A DNA stretch of 13,168 nt, from positions 1 through 13,168 of the forward strand of contig DIZU01000187.1 in the NCBI GenBank assembly GCA_002429455.1, read 5' to 3'. Each line of letters starts with the position of its first letter. The first letter of the stretch is position 1. Of the stretch, positions 6,990-13,168 are shown one piece after another. Position numbers and translations under genes: made by a program. Under the pieces are notes generated by a model. It saw nothing but the letters and a program-made list of their open reading frames with translations. It was not told the origin of the DNA and ran no database searches. This DNA comes from Methylotenera sp. UBA6020 (lineage in GTDB: Bacteria; Pseudomonadota; Gammaproteobacteria; Burkholderiales; Methylophilaceae).

Positions 6990-8324
6990 CTAATGCAGTT
7001 TCACTTGTGCTTCTGTACGTCGAGTAATCAAACGTGCAAGTGTTTGCAACGCCATGCTCCAAACACCGTGCAAGGCCATCAGATGCATTTTATATAATGA
7101 CTGGTACATAATTCGAGCAAACATACCTTCAATAAATAGACTCCCACCGGTAATTGAACCCATTAGGTTCCCCACGGTGCTATAGCGCCCTAAATTTACC
7201 AAAGAACCATAATCGCGATAAGTAAATTGCGGCAACTCTTTTTTACCTGCTACACGGCATTTAACAGTTTTAACCAATAGAGAAGCCTGTTGATGCGCAG
7301 CCTGTGCCCGAGGCGGCACTGTATTATCCGCATGACCTGTCCATGGACAAGCCGCACAGTCGCCAAATGCAAAGATATTTTCGTCTAATGTTGTCTGTAA
7401 TGTACGATTCACCACCAACTGATTAATACGGTTCGTTTCTAAACCATCAATTTCACGTAAGAAATCAGGCGCCTTAATACCTGCAGCCCAAACCACTAAT
7501 GCAGATGGAATAAAACGACCACTATGCGTATAAACACCCTTGTCTGTCACTTCAGTAACACGCTCACCCGTATAAAGATGTACGCGCAGCTTTCTAAGTT
7601 CTAAATCAACTGAATTAGAGAGCTTAGGCGGTAACGCAGGTAATACACGATCACTTGCTTCTATCAATGAGATTTTAATATCCCGGTCTGGATCAATTTT
7701 GTCTAGTCCATAAGCGGCTAGTTCGCGCGTTGTGTTATGCAACTCCGCTGAAAGCTCTACACCAGTTGCCCCGGCGCCCACTATCACCACCTCTAGCTGA
7801 CCAGCCTGCACAGGCTCCACTTGGGTTTGTGCTCGCACCAAGGCATTATGTAAACGACGGTGAAATTTCTCGGCTTGATCTTGTGTATCCAATGCAATGG
7901 AGTGTTCACGCGCTCCTTTAATACCAAAATCATTGGTAGTACTACCAACCGCAATAATAAGCGTATCGTATTTAAATACTCTTCTAGGGATCACCTCAAC
8001 ACCGTCTTCATCAAAATATGGCGCGATGGTAACTTCTTTTTTGGCTTGATTCAGGCCATCCATGCTACCTAGACGAAAACGAAAATGATGCCAGTGCGCT
8101 TGTGCCATGTACTCAAGCTCATGCTTATCAGGATTCATACTGCCTGCTGCAATTTCATGCAGCAGAGGCTTCCAGACATGCGTTCTGCTACTGTCAATCA
8201 GCGTAATCTGTGCTTTACCTTTACGACCCAAAGAGTCTCCAAGTTTAGTTGCCAGTTCTAAACCACCTGCGCCACCACCGACGATGACTACATGATGTAA
8301 GTCATTTTGCTTGTTTTTATCCAC
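6990..8324 (-). CDS. ndh: Type II NADH dehydrogenase (NDH-2)
   Basis: A single-subunit, FAD-containing NADH:quinone oxidoreductase that sits on the inner face of the cytoplasmic membrane and does not pump protons. The 444 residues carry an FAD-binding Rossmann motif VVIVGGGAGG (12-21), an NAD-binding motif VVIVGAGATG (179-188) and the FAD-contacting FAFGDCA (318-324). A C-terminal amphipathic/hydrophobic stretch (about 397-435) suits membrane attachment. The start is GTG at 8324, with AGGA four bases upstream; there is no nearby in-frame ATG. It is the last gene of the minus-strand xox block, 91 bp after the lipoprotein cytochrome gene but separated from it by a terminator hairpin, so it probably has its own promoter or relies on readthrough. 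In a methylotroph it would reoxidise NADH made by formaldehyde/formate oxidation (inference). Confidence 0.93.
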   Translation of the reverse strand: MDKNKQNDLHHVVIVGGGAGGLELATKLGDSLGRKGKAQITLIDSSRTHVWKPLLHEIAAGSMNPDKHELEYMAQAHWHHFRFRLGSMDGLNQAKKEVTIAPYFDEDGVEVIPRRVFKYDTLIIAVGSTTNDFGIKGAREHSIALDTQDQAEKFHRRLHNALVRAQTQVEPVQAGQLEVVIVGAGATGVELSAELHNTTRELAAYGLDKIDPDRDIKISLIEASDRVLPALPPKLSNSVDLELRKLRVHLYTGERVTEVTDKGVYTHSGRFIPSALVVWAAGIKAPDFLREIDGLETNRINQLVVNRTLQTTLDENIFAFGDCAACPWTGHADNTVPPRAQAAHQQASLLVKTVKCRVAGKKELPQFTYRDYGSLVNLGRYSTVGNLMGSITGGSLFIEGMFARIMYQSLYKMHLMALHGVWSMALQTLARLITRRTEAQVKLH

Positions 8325-8365
8325 AATATCCTACTCAATACTCAAAATATCATTATCTTAAAATG

Positions 8366-8395
8366 AAAACGCGCCTGCTGGTTTCAGCAAGCGCG
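8366..8395 (-). terminator. Intrinsic terminator after the lipoprotein cytochrome gene
   Basis: Read on the minus strand, CGCGC-TTGCTG (8395-8385) pairs with CAGCA-G-GCGCG (8380-8370). The stem has 10 pairs with one A-C mismatch around a 4-nt loop, and TTTT follows (8369-8366). It lies 20 bp after the cytochrome stop and before ndh. Confidence 0.8.
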
Positions 8396-8415
8396 CTTTA
8401 AAGCCAATCAAACAA

Positions 8416-8955
8416 TTACTCGTTACCAGTAATTTTACTCATACTACGTATCCAGGAAATCACTTTCAACAGCTCATCTGGGGTGATACCATTTTTCGGA
8501 TCAGTTGGATCCATCAAGCCAATTCCTTTTGCACCCATACCACCATTCGTACCATGCCAAACAGTTTCAAACATACCCTTATTGGTCGCATCTTTAGGAT
8601 AACGGAAGTCAGGACCGGTTAAGCCAGGACCCACTTGGCCTTTAGCTTCTGGGCCATGACACTGTGTGCAAGAGTATAACTGAAATATTTTTTTACCCTT
8701 TGCAATCGCTTCAGGATTGCCTACATACGTATTTTTACCAGTCGTCATAAACTCTTTAGCCGCTGGCGTATCAAATAAAGCGGCGTCAATCACCAATGGT
8801 TTGCTATCTTGAGTAGTCACAAAGTCTAGCATTTTTCCGCTACCTGCCACAGGCGACACTGGATCTGCGGCCCCAGTATTTGCATCTTTTTTGTTACATG
8901 CACTTAAAGCTACCAACATTAGCATTAAGAATAAATTGAACTTCATTCTACTCAT
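8416..8955 (-). CDS. Cytochrome c (cL/XoxG-like), predicted lipoprotein
   Basis: A 179-residue monohaem c-type cytochrome. The N-terminus is a lipoprotein signal: hydrophobic residues about 5-19, then lipobox LSAC with Cys20, so the mature protein should be lipid-anchored on the periplasmic side. A low-complexity Ala/Pro/Gly linker (about 22-40) follows. The haem site is CTQCH (96-100), and the axial Met is probably Met128 (KGMFETVWHG) or Met140 (GGMG). It is clearly a paralogue of the upstream soluble cytochrome, sharing TP.AKEF, GKK.F, SCTQCHGP, GQVGP, KGMFET and NGGM. ATG 8955 is preceded by GGAG seven bases upstream; ATG 8946 is a weaker alternative. Its role is inferred: accepting electrons from XoxF or from the soluble cytochrome near membrane oxidases. 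Confidence 0.9.
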   Translation of the reverse strand: MSRMKFNLFLMLMLVALSACNKKDANTGAADPVSPVAGSGKMLDFVTTQDSKPLVIDAALFDTPAAKEFMTTGKNTYVGNPEAIAKGKKIFQLYSCTQCHGPEAKGQVGPGLTGPDFRYPKDATNKGMFETVWHGTNGGMGAKGIGLMDPTDPKNGITPDELLKVISWIRSMSKITGNE

Positions 8956-9026
8956 TCTGACTCTCCAGGTTCTAAATTTTGAATTAAATTAGCCATTCTT
9001 TGTCATGGCTTTATTGTTTGGCAGCA

Positions 9027-9060
9027 TAAAAAACGGCTACTGTAATTATACAGTAGCCGT
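9027..9060 (-). terminator. Intrinsic terminator after the soluble cytochrome gene
   Basis: A perfect 12-bp stem: ACGGCTACTGTA (9033-9044) pairs with TACAGTAGCCGT (9049-9060) around a 4-nt loop. On the minus strand it is followed by TTTTT (complement of 9028-9032). It lies about 43 bp after the stop of the soluble cytochrome gene and upstream of the lipoprotein cytochrome gene. Confidence 0.9.
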
Positions 9061-9103
9061 CTAAGATATTACAGTATGTAACAGCGCTTAGCTGAAACCG
9101 ACC

Positions 9104-9619
9104 TTAGTCTAACCAAGGTGTTTCACCACCGCCTTTATACTGAGTACGTAACCAACCAATGATTTTTAAGATTTCATCGGTTGATAAGTTTTCAGGGTTA
9201 CCTAGTTGTTGATGCCATGCAAACATACCACCATTACTACCACCAGAAATCGTTTCAAACATCCCTTTATCAGTAACATGCTTGGCATATTGCCATGTAC
9301 TATCCGTAATAGAAGGACCAACCTGACCACCAGCGTTAGGGCCATGGCACTGTGTGCATGACATGTAACCAAATTTCTTTTTACCGGCTTTTGCAGCTTC
9401 TGGGTCTTTTGCAAAGGCTTTTGTGTACGGATTAATACAAGTCTCTAGAAACTCTTTTGCTTGTGGCGTATCGGTTTCTACTACTTTAACACCTAGTGGG
9501 CTACCGTCTTTTGTTGATACTAAATTGCAAGCCGCGCTTGCTTGTGTAGATAGAGTTAAACCTACAAATCCAAGCATTGAAATTAACAACGCTGCTCTAA
9601 TTGCTTTATTGCCTAACAT
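9104..9619 (-). CDS. xoxG: Cytochrome cL-like electron acceptor, probable XoxG
   Basis: A 171-residue periplasmic monohaem cytochrome c of the MxaG/XoxG type, the expected direct electron acceptor of the methanol dehydrogenase encoded upstream. It has a Sec signal peptide (hydrophobic about 9-24, cleavage likely after QASA, residue 29). The haem site is CTQCH (88-92), and the axial Met is probably Met120 (DKGMFETI) or Met132. Cys31 and Cys61 lie outside the haem motif and could form a disulfide. ATG 9619 has AGGAG five bases upstream. It starts 132 bp after xoxJ with no terminator seen between them, and a strong terminator follows it, so xoxJ-xoxG probably form one unit. The symbol is assigned from context and family resemblance; the paralogue downstream could also serve. 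Confidence 0.88.
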   Translation of the reverse strand: MLGNKAIRAALLISMLGFVGLTLSTQASAACNLVSTKDGSPLGVKVVETDTPQAKEFLETCINPYTKAFAKDPEAAKAGKKKFGYMSCTQCHGPNAGGQVGPSITDSTWQYAKHVTDKGMFETISGGSNGGMFAWHQQLGNPENLSTDEILKIIGWLRTQYKGGGETPWLD

Positions 9620-9751
9620 GTCATCTCCTAATGTAATGAATTAGCTACGGTCATACATGCTAGCGCATTATTGAACGTGTCTTCATTTAACGTAGTTAAT
9701 ATTTAATTGGTTGACGCATCAACTTTAAATAATCCTCACATTTTACTATGT

Positions 9752-10693
9752 TTATTGTACTGCGTCACCGCCTGTTACCTTTTGATGTTGCTTACTATCT
9801 TGGCGATACACCTTCATAACGCTGTCGCCATCTACTACAGGTACATGCGGGATACCATAGTCATCTAAAATCTTGTTGATTTTGTCTTGGTTTCTGTCAA
9901 TAGCAGCGTCAATTTCTGTAGCACGATCTTTATCTTTATGGCGCACGCCTACTGAAATATTCCAATATTCTTTACCTTTTGCATTGGTAGTTTCGTACTC
10001 AGGAATCAGTTTAACAACCAATGGGATTTTGGCTTGTTTGGCATAATATCCACCGATAGGGCCCCATAGAACAGCTACATCGATATCACCTTTCACAAGG
10101 TCGTCAATCATGTAACCAGGTGGTAAGTTAAGGTCGCGCTGCATACGGTAAGGTCTGGCATTAGCCATTAAGTTGTGGTCATTCAAGGGAATTGTGGCTG
10201 TGCTTTGACCCACAATACCAATGCGGACCTTTTTCAGATCAGGGCTATCCCAGTCAGTAATGTTATAACCGCTATCTTTGCGATAAACAAATACGTTACC
10301 AGAACGATAATATGGTTTGCTTGTGCGCAAGGCATCAAAATCAGAACTGACGCCCATAATGATGTCACAACGATTTGCATTGATTGTATTTCTTAGAAAG
10401 CCTTGGCGATTATATGCATAAGTATAAGAAAGTTTTTTGCCTAAATCTTTTGCTAACAATTCAGCAATTTTATCTTCAAAACCTTCTTGTTTATTATTGG
10501 AATGCGGTAGCTGATCAGGGTCAGCACAGACTTTAAATTCGGTTGGGTCAGGTACGCGTCTCAGTTCACCTATACGTCCTTCATCTGGATTAAGTGATGG
10601 AATATCTGGGTCTGCAGCATAGCTCATACTTATATTCGTTAGTATCGCCATTAGGACAATCAATCCCAAACTTTTCATAGCAGGTTTATACAT
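9752..10693 (-). CDS. xoxJ: XoxJ/MxaJ-like periplasmic binding protein
   Basis: A 313-residue member of the quinoprotein-dehydrogenase-associated solute-binding-protein family. MxaJ/XoxJ proteins accompany methanol dehydrogenases and are thought to aid assembly or activation of the enzyme, with no demonstrated transport role. A signal peptide covers about residues 1-26 (cleavage near SYA). The mature part begins with a typical lead-in (RIGELRRVPDP, 40-50) and FKVCADPDQLPHSN (53-66), then GFEDKIAELLAKDLG, NRCDIIMGV (107-115) and KPYYRSGNVFVY. Cys56 and Cys109 could form a disulfide. ATG 10693 has AAGGA six bases upstream, supporting it over ATG 10678. No ABC permease or ATPase gene is nearby, which fits a non-transport role. 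It is transcribed after xoxF, but a terminator lies in the 302-bp gap. Confidence 0.92.
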   Translation of the reverse strand: MYKPAMKSLGLIVLMAILTNISMSYAADPDIPSLNPDEGRIGELRRVPDPTEFKVCADPDQLPHSNNKQEGFEDKIAELLAKDLGKKLSYTYAYNRQGFLRNTINANRCDIIMGVSSDFDALRTSKPYYRSGNVFVYRKDSGYNITDWDSPDLKKVRIGIVGQSTATIPLNDHNLMANARPYRMQRDLNLPPGYMIDDLVKGDIDVAVLWGPIGGYYAKQAKIPLVVKLIPEYETTNAKGKEYWNISVGVRHKDKDRATEIDAAIDRNQDKINKILDDYGIPHVPVVDGDSVMKVYRQDSKQHQKVTGGDAVQ

Positions 10694-10726
10694 TATCTTT
10701 CCTTATCATCGAATATGCGGCTTGAA

Positions 10727-10761
10727 TAATTATCGCCACTACTAAGAGGTGGTAATAATTA
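10727..10761 (-). promoter_or_regulatory. Hairpin in the xoxJ leader
   Basis: Thirteen positions on each side (10727-10739 and 10749-10761) can pair around a 9-nt loop, with one C-A mismatch and one G-U. It lies 34-68 bp upstream of the xoxJ ATG. No T-run follows on the minus strand, so it is not a terminator. It may be a protein operator, an RNA processing or stabilising element, or a translation control structure. Confidence 0.45.
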
Positions 10762-10769
10762 AAAAGTTC

Positions 10770-10779
10770 TTACAATTGG
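10770..10779 (-). repeat. CCAATTGTAA copy upstream of xoxJ
   Basis: On the minus strand this reads CCAATTGTAA, identical to a 10-mer upstream of the candidate xoxF promoter (13086-13095). It lies about 77 bp upstream of the xoxJ ATG and next to the leader hairpin. A 10-base match in AT-rich DNA could be chance, so it is only a candidate shared regulatory site. Confidence 0.35.
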
Positions 10780-10910
10780 TTACATAAGCAACTATTAATC
10801 CTTCAATTAGACAGCCATTGTACCCAATTTTTTGCGAAATCAGGTATTTATTCCTCATTAGAGCATCATTGAGTGCACCGTGATTTACTTCATTTTTAGC
10901 TTATTTAGAT

Positions 10911-10943
10911 ATAAAAAAACACCCCGACGAATCGGGGTGTTTT
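10911..10943 (-). terminator. Intrinsic terminator after xoxF
   Basis: A 12-bp stem of AAAACACCCCGA (10916-10927) with its complement (10932-10943) encloses a CGAA loop. On the minus strand the stem runs straight into a T-run (complement of 10913-10919). It lies about 52 bp after the xoxF stop and separates xoxF from xoxJ. The A and T runs on both sides would also allow function on the plus strand. Confidence 0.92.
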
Positions 10944-10995
10944 ATTTGAACTAACTCAGTAGTTAGCTAATAAATCATTGTCCGAAGACGTTGAA

Positions 10996-12873
10996 TTATA
11001 GGCTGAATACTGTTAATGAACCGCCGCCAGGAGCAGCGTTGTATTTAGTTAATTCTTTGTAACCACCAGCAGCACCAAGTGCGTCTGTGTCGTTAGTCAT
11101 ACCAAGGTTCATCGCAACGCCAGCCCAACCACCGATACCTGAAAGCACGCCAACGTATTGTTTACCTTTGTTACCATATGTAAATGCATTACCAATCACG
11201 CCAGAACCAACTTGGAATTTCCAAAGTTCTTTACCTGATTGTGCATCAACAGCCTTGAACCAACGATCAAGAGTTCCGTAGAACACTAGGTTTGAAGCAG
11301 TTGTTAAAGCACCACCCCAAGCAGAGAATTTCTCTTTGTTGTACCAAACTTTTTTGTTGGTCATTGGATCATAAGCGCCGAAGCCACCCATAACACCGTC
11401 AGGACCAGCAAACATAGTTAGAGTAGCACCAACCCATGGTTGACCTGCAACGTATTTAGACTCAACTGGCTCGTATGTCATACATACATGGTTCAATGGA
11501 ACATACATCAAACCAGTTTTTGGTGAGTAAGCTGCTGGTTGTTGATCTTTAACACCTAATGCAGCTGGGCATACGCCTTTAGCATTGTAGTCTTGGTGAG
11601 TTGAGCCTGAAGCAGTTTTGTTTGGTACACCTGTTTTCATATCTACACTAGTTGCCCAGTTAACAAATGGGTGTGCTTTTTCAGCCGCAATCAATGAACC
11701 TGTATGTGCATCCCAAGTGTACATGAAACCGTTACGATCCGTATGGAATGCGTATGTTTTGCCACCTTTGTCGAACAAGATTACTTCGTTAATACCATCA
11801 TAATCCCACTCATCATGTGGAGTCATTTGCATGCCCCATTTTGCAACGCCTGTGTCTAAGTCACGAGCAAAAACAGTCATAGACCATTTGTTATCGCCTG
11901 GACGGACATCTGGGTTCCAAACTGATGGGTTACCTGTTCCGTAATATACTAAGTTTGTACGTGCATCATACGGCCACCAGCCCCATACAGAGCCACCACC
12001 ATGTTGCCAACCATCTTTAACAGCTTGTGGTTTCAACCATGTACGTGTACCAAGTTCTTTTTCGCCGATTTTTAATTCACTAGCTGGAAGAGCTTTGAAA
12101 GAACCACCCGTTTTGTTACCACCGTTCACATCAGCGTAAACTGATAATGCGCTGTATTGTGGGTTTTCTTTGTTGAAATCAGCACCGATTAACATTTCAG
12201 CATCTGGACCTGTTGAATATGCTTTCCATGCCAATGAACCGTCTTTGATGTTGTACGCAGCTAAGAAGCAACGAACACCAAATTCAGCACCTGAACAACC
12301 TGTTAATACTTTATCTTTACGAACTTGTGGTGCATTGGTATTAGTAGCGCCGACTTTTGGGTCGTTTACTAATACTGACCATACTTTAGCACCAGTTTTA
12401 GCGTCTAAAGCAACCAAGTTACCATCATTTTGTTGTAGATAGATTTTACCGTCACCGTAGCCTAGACCACGTGAAACGTTATCGCAACATAGTACAGCTT
12501 GTACTGATGGATCTTGTTTTGGGAAATATGACCAAACGATTTTTTGATTGTCGTTTAAGTCAAGAGCGTATACGTTGTTTGGGAATGCTGTATGTACATA
12601 CATCATGTTACCAACAACTACTGGTGAACCTTCGTGACCACGGTTTACACCTGTAGCGAATGTCCATGCTGCTTTAAGGTTTTTTACGTTACCTTTGTTA
12701 ACTTGAGCCAAGCTACTGTGTGCTTGGTTCATGTAGCCGCCACGTGGGTCAGCCCAGTTATTTGGGTTTGCAATTGCTGCTTCTTGATCTGCTGCTGCTG
12801 ATGCGACTAATGGCATTGCCACTGTTAAACCTGCAACTAAGCCAAGTGCTAACTTGATTTTGTTGATTTGCAT
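10996..12873 (-). CDS. xoxF: XoxF, lanthanide-dependent PQQ methanol dehydrogenase
   Basis: A periplasmic pyrroloquinoline-quinone enzyme that oxidises methanol (and perhaps formaldehyde) and passes electrons to a cytochrome cL. From ATG 12873 it is 625 residues, a typical XoxF precursor. A Sec signal covers about 1-26 (ending ASAAADQ). Key sites are the adjacent-cysteine pair of PQQ methanol dehydrogenases (C129-C130 in VLCCDNVSRG), metal ligands Glu197 (TGCSGAEFG) and Asn315 (GTGNP), catalytic Asp357, and Asp359 in DEWDYDGINE. The second Asp replaces the Ala of calcium-type MxaF and is the lanthanide signature of XoxF. Tryptophan-docking repeats of the eight-blade propeller are visible throughout. 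The ATG has GGAG six bases upstream; an in-frame TTG at 12885 lies upstream of that site and is unlikely. No mxaI small-subunit gene is in the window. In Methylophilaceae this would most likely be clade XoxF4 (inference). Confidence 0.97.
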   Translation of the reverse strand: MQINKIKLALGLVAGLTVAMPLVASAAADQEAAIANPNNWADPRGGYMNQAHSSLAQVNKGNVKNLKAAWTFATGVNRGHEGSPVVVGNMMYVHTAFPNNVYALDLNDNQKIVWSYFPKQDPSVQAVLCCDNVSRGLGYGDGKIYLQQNDGNLVALDAKTGAKVWSVLVNDPKVGATNTNAPQVRKDKVLTGCSGAEFGVRCFLAAYNIKDGSLAWKAYSTGPDAEMLIGADFNKENPQYSALSVYADVNGGNKTGGSFKALPASELKIGEKELGTRTWLKPQAVKDGWQHGGGSVWGWWPYDARTNLVYYGTGNPSVWNPDVRPGDNKWSMTVFARDLDTGVAKWGMQMTPHDEWDYDGINEVILFDKGGKTYAFHTDRNGFMYTWDAHTGSLIAAEKAHPFVNWATSVDMKTGVPNKTASGSTHQDYNAKGVCPAALGVKDQQPAAYSPKTGLMYVPLNHVCMTYEPVESKYVAGQPWVGATLTMFAGPDGVMGGFGAYDPMTNKKVWYNKEKFSAWGGALTTASNLVFYGTLDRWFKAVDAQSGKELWKFQVGSGVIGNAFTYGNKGKQYVGVLSGIGGWAGVAMNLGMTNDTDALGAAGGYKELTKYNAAPGGGSLTVFSL

Positions 12874-13037
12874 ATTAATCTCCAAAGTTAAACTACTAAG
12901 GGTTTATAAAAATAATGTCACTTATTTGCTAAGGTTTTAGCTTGTTAAAGTTTTTGATGTGTTCCCAAAATTTTTTAACTATTATTTATAGCAACTAATC
13001 GAAACTATTTTCCATCACACTTTCATGTGCGTACAGA

Positions 13038-13066
13038 ACTATATTCCAGTCGCTCACGAATTGCAA
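13038..13066 (-). promoter_or_regulatory. Candidate sigma-70 promoter of xoxF
   Basis: Read on the minus strand: -35 TTGCAA (13066-13061), a 17-bp spacer, and -10 TATAGT (13043-13038). Transcription would start near 13031, giving an AT-rich leader of about 158 nt before the xoxF ATG. A second possible -10, TATAAA preceded by an extended TGC, lies closer to the gene (about 12984-12992) but lacks a good -35. Beyond these signals and the direct repeat upstream, I see nothing else in the 295 bp between xoxF and the window edge. Confidence 0.5.
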
Positions 13067-13074
13067 TATATTAG

Positions 13075-13093
13075 TTACAATTTATTTACAATT
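13075..13093 (-). repeat. 11-bp-period direct repeat upstream of the xoxF -35 box
   Basis: On the minus strand AATTGTAA occurs twice (13093-13086 and 13082-13075), separated by ATA, so the units repeat every 11 bp, about one helical turn. The proximal copy ends 8 bp before the candidate -35. A related ATTGCAA overlaps the -35 itself (13067-13061). The position and phasing suit an activator site, but no regulator is identified. Confidence 0.45.
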
Positions 13094-13168
13094 GGCCTTA
13101 CTTTTATATAAATAAGTGTTTTGACCATTGTTGCATAATGCTAAAATATACAATAATATCATTTATAA

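Noticed and set aside
8991..9010. AGCCAT/ATGGCT inverted repeat upstream of the lipoprotein cytochrome gene
   Set aside because: A 6-bp stem with an 8-nt loop is likely by chance in a spacer of this size, and it has no tail or repeat partner.
9202..9414. 70-codon minus-strand ORF inside the soluble cytochrome gene
   Set aside because: It is an out-of-frame shadow of a gene with a clear haem motif and signal peptide; the translation shows no family resemblance.
10817..10822. TACAAT as the -10 box of a xoxJ promoter (minus strand)
   Set aside because: It is a good -10 match but I found no acceptable -35 at 16-18 bp and no extended -10, so it is too weak to list as a feature.

Overview
This window looks like chromosomal DNA of a methylotrophic betaproteobacterium, most likely Methylophilaceae (Methylotenera/Methylophilus-like). 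That assignment is inferred from the xox methanol-oxidation genes, the moderate-to-low GC of the spacers and the kinds of housekeeping genes present. No rRNA or other marker gene is here to confirm it. The window holds ten protein genes. I saw no tRNA, rRNA, CRISPR array, insertion sequence or phage gene.

Left half, plus strand (35-6894). moeA (molybdenum cofactor insertion) is followed by a 188-bp spacer. Next comes a tonB-like energy transducer with a TTG start, then, 22 bp later, an orphan membrane histidine kinase with a GTG start. A third, tightly packed group is a Bcp/PrxQ-type peroxiredoxin, a PIN-PhoH ATPase and the lysophospholipid transporter LplT, with gaps of 14 and 5 bp. A strong bidirectional terminator (6908-6951) closes this half.

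Right half, minus strand (12873 down to 6990). This is a lanthanide-type methanol oxidation cluster, in order of transcription: xoxF (PQQ methanol dehydrogenase with the Asp-Tyr-Asp lanthanide signature), xoxJ (MxaJ-like periplasmic binding protein), a soluble cytochrome cL-like protein (probable xoxG), a paralogous cytochrome c that is a predicted lipoprotein, and a type II NADH dehydrogenase (ndh). XoxF would oxidise methanol in the periplasm and pass electrons to the XoxG-type cytochrome. The lipid-anchored paralogue could relay or compete for these electrons at the membrane. Ndh feeds NADH electrons into the quinone pool. Intrinsic terminators follow xoxF, the soluble cytochrome gene, the lipoprotein cytochrome gene and (shared with lplT) ndh, so the cluster reads as several units with tunable stoichiometry, not one plain operon.

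The most interesting unexplained structure is regulatory. An exact 8-bp direct repeat with an 11-bp period lies just upstream of a good sigma-70-like promoter for xoxF. The 10-mer CCAATTGTAA from it recurs once in the xoxJ leader, next to a 13-position near-perfect hairpin. On the protein side, the soluble/lipoprotein cytochrome pair, the orphan kinase with H-N in place of H-E in its H-box, and a peroxiredoxin without the usual i+5 resolving cysteine deserve a second look. I do not see a wholly novel multi-gene system.
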